Source: Prevotella aurantiaca JCM 15754 (GTDB taxonomy: Bacteria > Bacteroidota > Bacteroidia > Bacteroidales > Bacteroidaceae). Taken from it: a stretch of DNA of 64,000 nucleotides. The first letter of the stretch is position 1; every line of letters starts with the position of its first letter. Made by a program: the position numbers and the translations under genes. Below, piece after piece: positions 54,078-63,306 of the stretch. The stretch covers positions 1 through 64,000 of the forward strand of contig NZ_BAKF01000005.1 in assembly GCF_000614025.1 (NCBI RefSeq), written 5' to 3'. The notes under the pieces are model-generated. The model searched no databases. It saw only the letters and a program-made list of their open reading frames with translations, and was not told where the DNA came from.

Positions 54078-55316
54078 CTATTTCAAACACTTATCTAATT
54101 CGGCTTTTATTGCTTCCTTATCCATATTCTGACCGATGAATACAAGCTTTTGCATGCGGTCGCCGTAGGGTTCTTCCCAGTCTTTCTTAAGGCGTGGGTT
54201 ACGCTCAAGGAACTCTCTGAGCTCGAATTCTGGCATGGTTGCGTACCATTGACCAGCATTTCTCAGTGTAACCTGCCTTCCTGCCTGTTCAAATACATAG
54301 CAAACATCTTTCTCGTTATCGAAGTAACACAATCCTTTACAACGGATAATGCTCTTCGGCCACTTGCGTGCCACGAAGTCATCGAAGAAGTTTAAGTCCA
54401 TCGGACGGCGTGCATAGTACACGAAAGTGTCTATGTTGTACTCCAAAGCCTCGCCATGTTCCTCGTTCTCAAGGTGGTCATGGTCGTGGTGATGATGGTG
54501 GTGATGGTGATGATGGTGGCCATGTTCCTCCTCATGATGGTCGTGATGATGATGCTCTTCGTGCTCATCGTGATCGTCGTTGTCCTCGTTTTCAATTGCA
54601 GCAATCCATGCAGCGGAAGTCGCAACCCTATCAAAATCGAAGTCACGGGTATCGAGTATGCGGTCGAAATCGACATCTCCGTAGTTGCATTCAATTATTT
54701 CAGCCTTTGGTTGCAATGCTCTTACAATGCGACGCACCTTCTCTAACTCTTCAGGAGAGACGTCATCGACCTTGTTAAGTAGTACAAAGCTGCAGAATTC
54801 TATCTGTTGTATCAGCAGATTTTCTATGTCGTCTTCTCCCAAATCCTTCTTTAAGAGGTCGTTTCCAGCCGAAAATTCGTCGCACATGCGGCGAGCATCT
54901 ACCACCGTAACTATGTTATCGAGCACCGCACAGCCGTCTTTTGCAAGGTCAGGATATATCTGTGGATAAGCGCAGATAGTCTGTGCGATAGGCGCAGGCT
55001 CGCAAATACCGCTTGCTTCAATTACGATATAGTCGAAACGTTGTTGTTTTACGATGTCGCTAAGCTGCTGAACTAAGTCCATTTTAAGCGTACAGCAGAT
55101 GCAACCATTCTGCAATGCCACCAGCGAATCGTCCTGTTGGTCTACTACGCCGCCCTTTTCTATGAGGTCAGCATCGATGTTTACTTCGCCAATATCGTTT
55201 ACGATAACAGCGAACTTAATGCCTTTATTGTTGCTAAGAATTTTGTTTACGAGTGTTGTCTTTCCGCTTCCGAGATACCCTGTAAGCAGTAAGACGGGTG
55301 TTTCGTTCTTCTTCAT
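54078..55316 (-). CDS. COG0523 metal-chaperone GTPase with His-rich loop
   Basis: A 412-residue G3E-family GTPase: P-loop GYLGSGKTT at 13-21, the metal-binding GCICCTLK at 71-78, GTPase motif LNKVDDVSPEE, and a CobW C-terminal domain. Between them, residues about 250-287 form a run of histidine, aspartate and glutamate that includes roughly eleven consecutive histidines, suited to zinc or another divalent metal. COG0523 proteins deliver metal to enzymes. No Zur site was identified. It precedes the cyclophilin gene in a two-gene unit. Confidence 0.85.
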   Translation of the reverse strand: MKKNETPVLLLTGYLGSGKTTLVNKILSNNKGIKFAVIVNDIGEVNIDADLIEKGGVVDQQDDSLVALQNGCICCTLKMDLVQQLSDIVKQQRFDYIVIEASGICEPAPIAQTICAYPQIYPDLAKDGCAVLDNIVTVVDARRMCDEFSAGNDLLKKDLGEDDIENLLIQQIEFCSFVLLNKVDDVSPEELEKVRRIVRALQPKAEIIECNYGDVDFDRILDTRDFDFDRVATSAAWIAAIENEDNDDHDEHEEHHHHDHHEEEHGHHHHHHHHHHHDHDHLENEEHGEALEYNIDTFVYYARRPMDLNFFDDFVARKWPKSIIRCKGLCYFDNEKDVCYVFEQAGRQVTLRNAGQWYATMPEFELREFLERNPRLKKDWEEPYGDRMQKLVFIGQNMDKEAIKAELDKCLK

Positions 55317-55484
55317 ATATATAATAATGTATGTTTTATATTGATTACTTCGATGGACAAAGGTACAATATTTGTGCCATAATTATGCTTTACAACTCAT
55401 TTTTTTTCGACGTAATAGGCTTGTGAAATTGTAGATTTATAATGAATGCTACTGAATAGATGAGCGAAAACAAAGCAAGCGTTA

Positions 55485-55670
55485 TGTAAATATTTTTCAG
55501 AAGAGTAACAATCGTGTAACCTCCACGTTATCAACGCATTGCAATACCTATTGTTTTGCATTGTAAAAGTGCCTGTTTTGCGTGGTAAAACAGGCACTTT
55601 TGCGTTGCAATATAGGCGCTTTTGCAGCATAAAATAGAAACTATTGTTTTTTACATGTGCTTTCTTTACA
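55485..55670 (-). repeat. Interspersed 186-bp four-module element, copy J
   Basis: Termini are TGTAAATA (55485-55492, one mismatch) and TCTTTACA (55663-55670). Plus-strand modules are AATACCTATTGTTTT, AAAAGTGCCTGTTTT, AAAACAGGCACTTTT and AATATAGGCGCTTTT, so the order in element orientation is forward, forward, reverse, constant. The 55317-55862 gap also holds a -7 box at 55358-55365 for the COG0523 gene. I see no gene in it. Confidence 0.88.
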
Positions 55671-55862
55671 AAACAAAAGAGGTTTTAAAGGTTTTTTCTA
55701 TAACTACTATAAAATTCTACGAATTATAGAATTACCACCTAACACCCATTTTATCAACAAAGAGAACAAACAAAAACACGATGCACCAAAACTTGGTACA
55801 TCGTGTCGGGATATATAGTTCTATCTCTAATTGGGATAAAACGATGAAATGAAAAAGATTCT

Positions 55863-57004
55863 TTAATATGCGTGATCGTCCTCTTCTATTTCCTGACGGT
55901 CAATCTTCTTGCCATCGATACTACGCCAAGCATAGAATATATAAGCAAGAACGAATGGAGCAATCAGACTCGCATAGAACATTGCATTGAGGGTAAACTC
56001 GCTTGAACAGCTGTTCTTGATAGTCAATGAGCTTTGTAAGTCGGCAGTAGAAGGATAGTATGCTGTGTTGTTATAGCCTACAATGAGGAACAACACCATA
56101 ACAACCAATACTACACCGATACCGGTTGGCCAAATGCCCTTGATGTAATCCTTCTGCATAAGGGTGCGAACGATGCCGCAAAGCACCAACAATACGCCTA
56201 CCAAAAGCACAACAGCCAAGTACCACATATCCAAAAGATTGTTCAAATACTTCATTGGTTCCATAACGATAGTGCCTTCTGCGTTTACTGCATAGCCTTC
56301 GCCGATAAGCGTTTTCACCAAGAAAGCAAGGAAGAACACAAGGAAAAGCACTGTGTTAATCAACAGCTGAGGACGCACACGTGAACGAATTGCATCGTCA
56401 GACACGTTATTGTTGATGTAGAGGATACCCAAAACACGAGCAAGGAATACAACGGCAATACCGAAAATCACCACCCATGGGTTCAATAAAACGTCAAGAC
56501 CGCGTGAAGCATTCGCCCAATGAGAGATGACAGGCTGCATTTCGTTCACGATATTAGCCTTCTCTACGATGAAGTTTGAGCCTGTAAAGAAGGTTGCTAC
56601 AGCCCCTCCGAGGAGTAACGGACCTACAATACCATTGATAATCAAACAGGTTTGGAAGGTCTTAACACCAAGAAGGTTGCCCGCTTTGTTCTGAAATTCA
56701 TAGCTAACTGCCTGAATTATGAACGAGAAAAGAATGATAACCCATACCCAATAAGCCGAACCGAAGCTGGTACTGTAGAAGAGTGGGAACGAAGCAAAGA
56801 AGCTCCGCCAAACGTTACAAGTGTAGTGAAAGTGAATTCCCACTTGCGGCCTGTAGAGTTTACCACCATACGGCGTTCTACATCGGTCTTACCTAATTGG
56901 AAAATCATAGAGTTTGCTCCCTGCACAAACATTAGGAAAACGAGTAACGCTCCTAAAAGTGCAATGAGAAACCACCAATAATGCTGCAGAAAATCGTATG
57001 TCAT
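55863..57004 (-). CDS. cydB: Cytochrome bd ubiquinol oxidase subunit II (frame interrupted)
   Basis: CydB is the second subunit of cytochrome bd, a high-affinity quinol oxidase for low oxygen. The N terminus MTYDFLQHYWWFLIALLGALL (shown in part) and eight or so membrane helices fit the family. The frame breaks near 56800; adding one T to the coding strand gives FGGAFFASFPLFYS. Restored length is 380 residues. Its start overlaps the cydA stop by 4 bp (ATGA), showing translational coupling. Confidence 0.9.
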
Positions 57005-58499
57005 AGTTGTGGTCCTTTCTTAATTTGCTTACACATAATATTAACTTCAACCAGCAACATGGCTGTGAAGAGGAACAAGAAGAGGAAGAACGTAAGAGCT
57101 ACGCTTCCGCTGTTGAGGTCGCTAACAGCTGCCCATGTTGGCAACATATCCTGAATTGTCCATGGCTGACGACCGAATTCGGCTACCAACCAACCACATT
57201 CGCTGGCAATATATGCCAATGGAATGAGGCAACACCTGCCAATTGCAAGAGACGAGGACGGGTAATGTCCTTGCGATAAACTATAAATAGGATAATGGCA
57301 AACACTAAAATAAAGAGTGCACCTAAGCCCACCATTATGCGGAATGCCCAGAAATTGATACCAATATGTGGCACAGTTTCGTCTGCATTCTTAATGTAGC
57401 CATAACCAAAGTACTTCATGTTGTCTTTCAAAGTCTTTATGTTGGCTTCTGTTTTCTGGCCGCCACGAAACGCTTTGAGGGCTGCAATGGCTTGCTTACC
57501 ACGTACCATCTTCTCCTTAAGAGATGGTTCTACAGTACCATCGTCCTTTGTATAGCCGTTAATAATGTTGCGAATACCTGGCACGTAGCCGTTAAAGTCG
57601 CGTGTAGCAAGGAACGATAGTGCATTAGGCACAGCTATCTTCATTGGTGGCTGAGTCTGATTCATATAGTCAGGCTGTGAGAATGGATTAACAAGAGCTA
57701 CCGCAGTAAGCGATTCTCCCTTGCCTCCTTCATACAAAGCTTCCATTGCTGCAAGCTTCATAGGCTGATGTTGTGCTACAAGATAAGCTGATTTGTCGCC
57801 AACCATAGCTGTAAGCAACGATGAAACAAGGCCTACGGTGGCACCAATCTTTAAGCTTTTGCGCGCAAACTCGACATGTCGCTTCTTCAATAAGTACCAA
57901 CAGCTGACGCCAACACAGAAAGCAGCGCCTAAAACCCACGCTGATGTGATGGTATGAGTGAACTTATTCACAGCCATAGGACTTAAAGCTACTTCCCAGA
58001 AAGATGTCATTTCGTTGCGCATGGTATCTGGATTGAACTCACAACCCACTGGATTCTGCATCCATGCATTAGCAACGAGAATCCACCAAGCCGATATTGT
58101 GGCACCAAGACCGGTTAACCAAGTAGACGCAAGGTGGAATCCTCGCGACACTTTATTCCATCCAAAGAACATAACGGCTACGAAAGTAGACTCCATAAAG
58201 AAGGCTAACATTCCCTCAATAGCAAGCGGAGCACCGAAGATATCGCCTACAAACCAAGAGTAATTGCTCCAGTTTGTTCCGAATTCGAACTCCAAGATGA
58301 TGCCAGTAGCAACACCCATGGCAAAGTTAATACCGAAAAGACGCTGCCAAAACTGTGCTGTCTTTTTCCAAAACTCATCTCCCGTACGATAGTAGTACGT
58401 CTCCATAATACCCATAATGAGTGCCAATCCAAGCGTGAGAGGCACAAACAACCAGTGATAAATGGCTGTAAGCGCAAACTGAGCACGCGACCAGTTCAC
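57001..58499 (-). CDS. cydA: Cytochrome bd ubiquinol oxidase subunit I (frame interrupted)
   Basis: CydA carries the hemes b558, b595 and d and the quinol site. The start is MNWSRAQFALTAIYHWLFVPLT, with the conserved histidine of the first helix, then MGVATGIILEFEFGTNWSNYS, GFHLASTWLTGLG and a large periplasmic Q-loop. The frame breaks near 57228; adding one C (coding strand) gives GVALIPLAYIASECGW. Restored length is 499 residues. It is downstream of the DUF4492 gene and coupled to cydB, an arrangement familiar in Bacteroidota. Confidence 0.92.
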
Positions 58500-58764
58500 G
58501 ACATCAGTCGATGGTTAATAATAAATTTCCCATTGTTGAATTATATTACTGTTAGAATTTAATTTTGTTCTCTCGTTAATTAACGGCTTATTGGCTTTAG
58601 GAGCATTTGATAAGCTACCTATTATCCTTAGCTTTTACACAGTTCTCGGACTCTGATTTACACACTCCCATTTGGGAATAGTTAAGCTTTTAGCATTCAA
58701 AAGTCCCACACATGTTATGGGAAAAGCTTCGTTTTAACACTCAACTCTCCCCTATTTAAACAAG

Positions 58765-58983
58765 TTAGTTACGCTTCAGCATTTCCGTTTCTACGAATTC
58801 TGCTTCGCTTCCCTTCTTTGCTTTCTCTTTAATAAAGTTGGGAAAAAAGAACAATTTAAGCACGAAAAACATAATAAAAAGCTTAACTATAATAATTAAC
58901 CAAAGCGTCTTACCGAGCGTCATGCTCCGAAATCCGTCATAATAAAGGTCGAATACCCTATATAAAAAGCCTTTTTTACCCAT
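58765..58983 (-). CDS. DUF4492 small membrane protein
   Basis: A 72-residue protein with one long hydrophobic helix (LGKTLWLIIIVKLFIMFFVLKLFF, near 24-47) and a charged C terminus. I recognise the pattern as DUF4492, which in Bacteroidota usually sits just upstream of cydAB. Here it is 265 bp upstream of cydA. A role as an accessory or assembly subunit of cytochrome bd is inferred from that location. A -7 box TACTTTTG lies at 59030-59037 on the minus strand. Confidence 0.78.
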   Translation of the reverse strand: MGKKGFLYRVFDLYYDGFRSMTLGKTLWLIIIVKLFIMFFVLKLFFFPNFIKEKAKKGSEAEFVETEMLKRN

Positions 58984-59118
58984 TCAGTGAAATTGTTCTA
59001 TAATCTGTACTAAATACAATTACGTTGTGCAAAAGTAAGAAATAAAAATAAAACTTAGGCATTTTTTCTTTTATTTTACTCGCTTTAACAAAAATAAAGT
59101 AATAATAAAGCTTTTTAT

Positions 59119-59149
59119 TTTGGTCTATATTCAAAATGATTTATCTTTG
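59119..59149 (+). promoter_or_regulatory. Promoter of TolC efflux operon
   Basis: TTTG (59119-59122) lies 19 bp from TATCTTTG (59142-59149). It overlaps the in-frame upstream ATG at 59136, so translation should start at 59196 instead. Confidence 0.85.
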
Positions 59150-59195
59150 TATTAAGATACGGAATAAAACTTTACAGGATTCAGAATCGAACTTT

Positions 59196-60880
59196 ATGAT
59201 AAAAAAAATATTGCTTTTCGGTGTATTTTTTACTATGGTTTGTGCCGCATTTTCACAGGAACTGCGACAAAAGATAGTAGGGGAAACGCTTGCATTTGTA
59301 CCTGATATATTGACGGGAACGCAAAAGACTATGACAGAAAGGGTTATAAAAACGTCTGCTTTTGCATCCAAAACAATGGTGAAAACGCAGGAAACAGCTG
59401 CCGATAAGATAGAAAATGGAACGGCAGAAAGCCAAGAGGTGATTGCAGAAAGACGCAATGTGCTGTCGTTAAAGCGTTGTCGTGAACTGGCTTTGGCTAA
59501 TAATAAACAGCTGGCAATATCTAAATTGACTGCCAATATTGCCGAAGACGCACACAAAGCAGCTAAGACTAAGTACTTACCACGTGTTACTGGTATGGCA
59601 GGATATGAGCATTTGTCTCGCGAAATATCTTTACTCAGCGACAAACAGAAGGAAACTTTATCTTCGTTAGGGTCTACTACAGTTGGTAAAATAGGCGGTC
59701 AGATTGGTGAAAGTATCACTCAATTGGTGCAACAAGGCATCATTTCTACACAAGCAGCGCAACGCTTAGGTGATGTTTTGGGCAATATAACCTCCCCACT
59801 ATCACAGGCGGGCAATAACATAGGGGAGACAATACGGCAAAATTTGCGTACAAACACAAAGAATATGTATGCTGCTGGCATCATAGTAACACAACCAATA
59901 TATATGGGAGGCGGCATAAAGGCTTTGAATGACATCGCTACTATAGGGGAAGAGTTTGCCAAAAACGACGTAGAACTAAAGCGACAGACAGTTCTTTTCG
60001 CTGTTGATAACGCTTACTGGCTTATTGTTTCGCTCAAAAAAAAGTCGATATTGGCTATACAATACCGCAATCTAATAAGCAAGCTGCACGATAATGTAAC
60101 TAAAATGTACGATGCTGGCGTTGCAACAAAGGCTGACGGACTGAAGGTTTCAGTAGCTGAAAATACCGCAAACCTTACCATTTCGGAAATAGAAAATGGT
60201 ATTTCGCTTGCAAAGATGGCTCTTTGCCAACTTTGTGGGCTCCCTCTTGATGGCAATTTGAAGCTCGAAGATGAAGGCACAGATAACCTTTCAGCTTTCG
60301 TTCCTACTCAATATAATAATGTAGACACCACCTTTAACGAGCGACCAGAAGTACGAATACTTCAAAATACAGTAGACATAACTAAGCAAAACACCAAACT
60401 TATCCAATCACTTTATCGTCCTCACCTTGCCTTAACAGCAGGTTATACTATTACAAACCCCAATTCTTTCAACGGATTTGAGCAGAAATTCAAAGACGTT
60501 TGGAGCATAGGGCTTGTTCTTCATGTGCCTATTTGGAACTGGGGAGAAGGCAAATACAAGGTAAGAGCGGCCCGTTCGGCTACCCAATTGGCTCAAATGG
60601 AGCTCAGCGACGTGCGAAATAAGATACGTTTAGAGGTAGAACAGAATCGTTTCCGCCTTCAGAACGCTAACACTCGCCTTGCTACTGCGAACAAAAACAT
60701 GGCATCTGCGGAAGAGAACCTACGTGTTGCCAATGTCGGATTCAAAGAAGGAGTAATGACTGTAACCGATGTTATGCAGGCACAGACGGCATGGATGTCG
60801 CAAAAACAGCCATTGTAGATGCCGAAATAGCTGTACGCACAGCCCAAGTAGGATTGAAAAAGGCACTTGGCGAACTATAA
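59196..60880 (+). CDS. TolC-family outer-membrane efflux protein (frame interrupted)
   Basis: An outer-membrane channel of the TolC type, 561 residues when restored. The signal peptide ends AAFSQ and is followed by a Thr-rich spacer. The first helical repeat begins RCRELALANNKQLAISKL and the second repeats the pattern near the C terminus (VRAARSATQLAQMELSDV; VTDVMQAQTAWM). The frame breaks near 60800, where adding one G gives MSAKTAIVDAEIAV and reaches the stop at 60880. It is first in an efflux operon, with a promoter at 59119-59149. Confidence 0.88.
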
Positions 60881-60992
60881 ATAAATCATTCTTGGCACGA
60901 ATATTAGAAGTTTAACCACACTTTTCGTGCGCTTAGAATATTGAAATAAAATCACAATAGAAACAAAACAAACAAAATAAAGGTCTTTTATT

Positions 60993-61994
60993 ATGTCAGC
61001 AAAATCGCAACATAACAACATTATTTTGGCCATTCTGGGCTTCGCTACCGTAGTTATTCTCGTGGCAGTAATTGGTTATTTCACATTAGGAAAGGAAGAA
61101 GAAATCATTCAAGGCGAGGTTGAAGTAAGCGAATACCGTGTGGCTTGCAAGCTACCCGGCCGCATTACCGAACTAAAAGTAAAGGAAGGCGACTTCGTTC
61201 GTAAGGGTGATGTGTTGGCAGTGTTAGAGATTCCCGAAGTAAGCGCGCAGGAAAAGGTTGCCACTGCAGCCGCTGGTGCAACCGAAGCACTAAGCGAACT
61301 CACTGAAGCACCCAACCGACAAGAGATTATAACAACCGCTTACAAGATTTATCAGCAAGCTATTACAGCCAACGACATAGCCGAAAAGACTTACGGAAGA
61401 CTACTCCGACTTTTCAATGAGGGCGTTGTTTCTGCGCAAAAGCGTGACGAAGCCGAAGCAGCGTACCAGACTACGAAGTCGGCAGTAGATGTTGCGCGTG
61501 CTCAATACGAGCTTGCTAGGAGCGGAAAGCGTGAAGAAACCAAGTTAGCAGCGAAGAAACAAGCACAAGCTGCACGCTCTGCTGTAGACGTAGTGAAGTC
61601 TATTCTCAAAGAAACAGTACAGAAAGCAACTGCCGACGGTGAGGTTTCTACCATCTATCCGAAGGTCGGCGAGCTTGTAGGATTGGGAAGTCCAATCATG
61701 AGTATTGCGATGGTAAACGATGTTTGGACCACTTTCAACATACGTGAAGACCAGCTAAACGGCATGAAAGTGGGCACAAAGCTAAAAGGTTTCCTACCGG
61801 CGTTCAACAAAGACATAGACTTACAGGTTACAGCCATTAAGGACCAAGGTTCTTATGCTGTATGGAAAGCAACAAAAGCCAACGGCCAGTACGACCTTAA
61901 AACCTTCCAGGTGAAAGCTAAACCGATTGGTAAAATCGAAGGATTGCGCCCTGGTATGTCGGTGATATTAAAGAAAAAAGATAACAACAAATAG
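60993..61994 (+). CDS. HlyD/EmrA-type periplasmic adaptor
   Basis: A 333-residue membrane-fusion protein. An N-terminal membrane anchor (about 8-30) is followed by a lipoyl half-motif (ACKLPGRITELKVKEGDFV), a helical coiled-coil hairpin (about 80-205), the second lipoyl half (DGEVSTIYPKVGELVGLGS) and a beta-barrel domain (WTTFNIREDQLNGMKVG). It bridges an inner-membrane transporter and the TolC protein encoded just upstream. Confidence 0.9.
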   Translation: MSAKSQHNNIILAILGFATVVILVAVIGYFTLGKEEEIIQGEVEVSEYRVACKLPGRITELKVKEGDFVRKGDVLAVLEIPEVSAQEKVATAAAGATEALSELTEAPNRQEIITTAYKIYQQAITANDIAEKTYGRLLRLFNEGVVSAQKRDEAEAAYQTTKSAVDVARAQYELARSGKREETKLAAKKQAQAARSAVDVVKSILKETVQKATADGEVSTIYPKVGELVGLGSPIMSIAMVNDVWTTFNIREDQLNGMKVGTKLKGFLPAFNKDIDLQVTAIKDQGSYAVWKATKANGQYDLKTFQVKAKPIGKIEGLRPGMSVILKKKDNNK

Positions 61995-62023
61995 CAACAC
62001 GCAAAGCAAAACAGCCCCCAACC

Positions 62024-63186
62024 GTGTTCCGACGCATTATAAAAATAGCAGCAAGAGAGATAGGACAGATGGTGCACACGCCTATCTATTGGTTTTGTAT
62101 GATAGTCTTTCCGATTATTGTGCTGCTCTTTTTCACATCGTTGATGCACACAGGACAACCTGAAAATATGCCTTGTGGAGTGGTAGACAACGACAATTCC
62201 ACTGTAACACGTGCACTTGTACGTCGTTAGATGCCTTTCAGAACACAAAAGTTGTAGCTCGTTACACGAACGTAAACGAAGCACGACGTGCCATTCAGCA
62301 AGGTAAAATCTACGCATTCTTATACATTCCCGAAGGAACAACGGCTAAACTGGTTAGCGGAAGACAACCTAAAGTGTCGTTTTATTATAGCAATGTAACG
62401 CTCGTAGCAGGTTCTTTGCTCTTTAAAGACCTAAAAATCATCACCACTCTTGGCTCTGCAGCGATGGGATCGGCTAAGCTTGAGATGCTCGGAAAGACCG
62501 AACACGAGATTAAAGCAGTGCTTCAGCCCATCGCACTCGACGTGCATGCCATTGGTAATCCTTGGTTAAGCTACAACATTTACCTTTCTACAATTATGAT
62601 ACCCGGTGTGTTAATGCTATTCATGCTACTAATTACGGCATACTCTATCGGTACGGAACTGAAGTTTGGACGCTCGAAAGAGTGGATGCAAATGGCAGGA
62701 AAGAACGTTTTTGTAGCCATTACTGGTAAGTTGTTGCCCCAGTTTTTAGTGTTCTTTACCATGTTTTTGGGTTACGAATGGTACGTCTACGGCTTTTTAG
62801 GTTTCCCCCACCCTGGTGGAATTAGCAAGATGTTGCTAATAGCCTTGCTCACTGTCGCATCGTCGCAAGGCTTTGGTGTATTTGTCTTCGGACTGATGCC
62901 ATCTCTCCGTTTGTCCATGAGCGTTTGCTCGTTGTGGGCAGTTGTGGGCTTCTCAGCCTGTGGAGCGACCTATCCTTTGTTTGCTATGGACTCGCCAATC
63001 ATAGCCATTGCACAGCTTATACCCCTTCGACATTATTATATGGTTTATCAAATGGCCATCTTTAATGGCTATCCGCTCATCGACGCATGGCCGCATGTAG
63101 TGGCTCTTGTGGCCTTTGCTGCCTTGCCATTGCTTACCGCCCGCAACATTCGACGGGCTATGTTGGAGTACGTATATATACCTTAA
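62024..63186 (+). CDS. ABC-2 type permease, YhhJ-like (frame interrupted)
   Basis: A 387-residue membrane protein starting at a GTG codon at 62024, 29 bp after the adaptor gene. The N-terminal helix (YWFCMIVFPIIVLLFFTS) is followed by a large periplasmic domain and a cluster of helices from about residue 185 ending in a DSPIIAIAQLIPLRHYYMVY-type segment. The frame breaks near 62227; adding one T gives VRRLDAFQNTKVV. It matches ABC-2 permeases of the YhhJ/YbhR group, which need an ATPase that is not seen in this window. Confidence 0.85.
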
Positions 63187-63306
63187 AGCAACTGTTGGGG
63201 CATGGTTCGCTGTGCTTCTGATACAAAACAATAACAAAATAAGACAGAATACAGCTCGGCATTAAGTTTATTTCATTTCGCAAGAAAGAGATTTCGAGAG
63301 TAATTT

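Noticed and set aside
54431..54746. Overlapping open frames opposite the His-rich GTPase segment.
   Set aside because: They mirror the low-complexity His/Asp codons of the real gene and have no start context of their own.
15534..55630. Short open frames running through the interspersed elements, such as 15534-15800, 21536-21736, 40656-40919, 50035-50250 and 55397-55630, with similar Cys/Gln/Tyr-rich translations.
   Set aside because: Their similarity comes from the repeated DNA modules. They occur in both element orientations, have no promoter or start context, and do not share a frame with the repeat ends. They are probably spurious and are often mis-annotated as hypothetical proteins.
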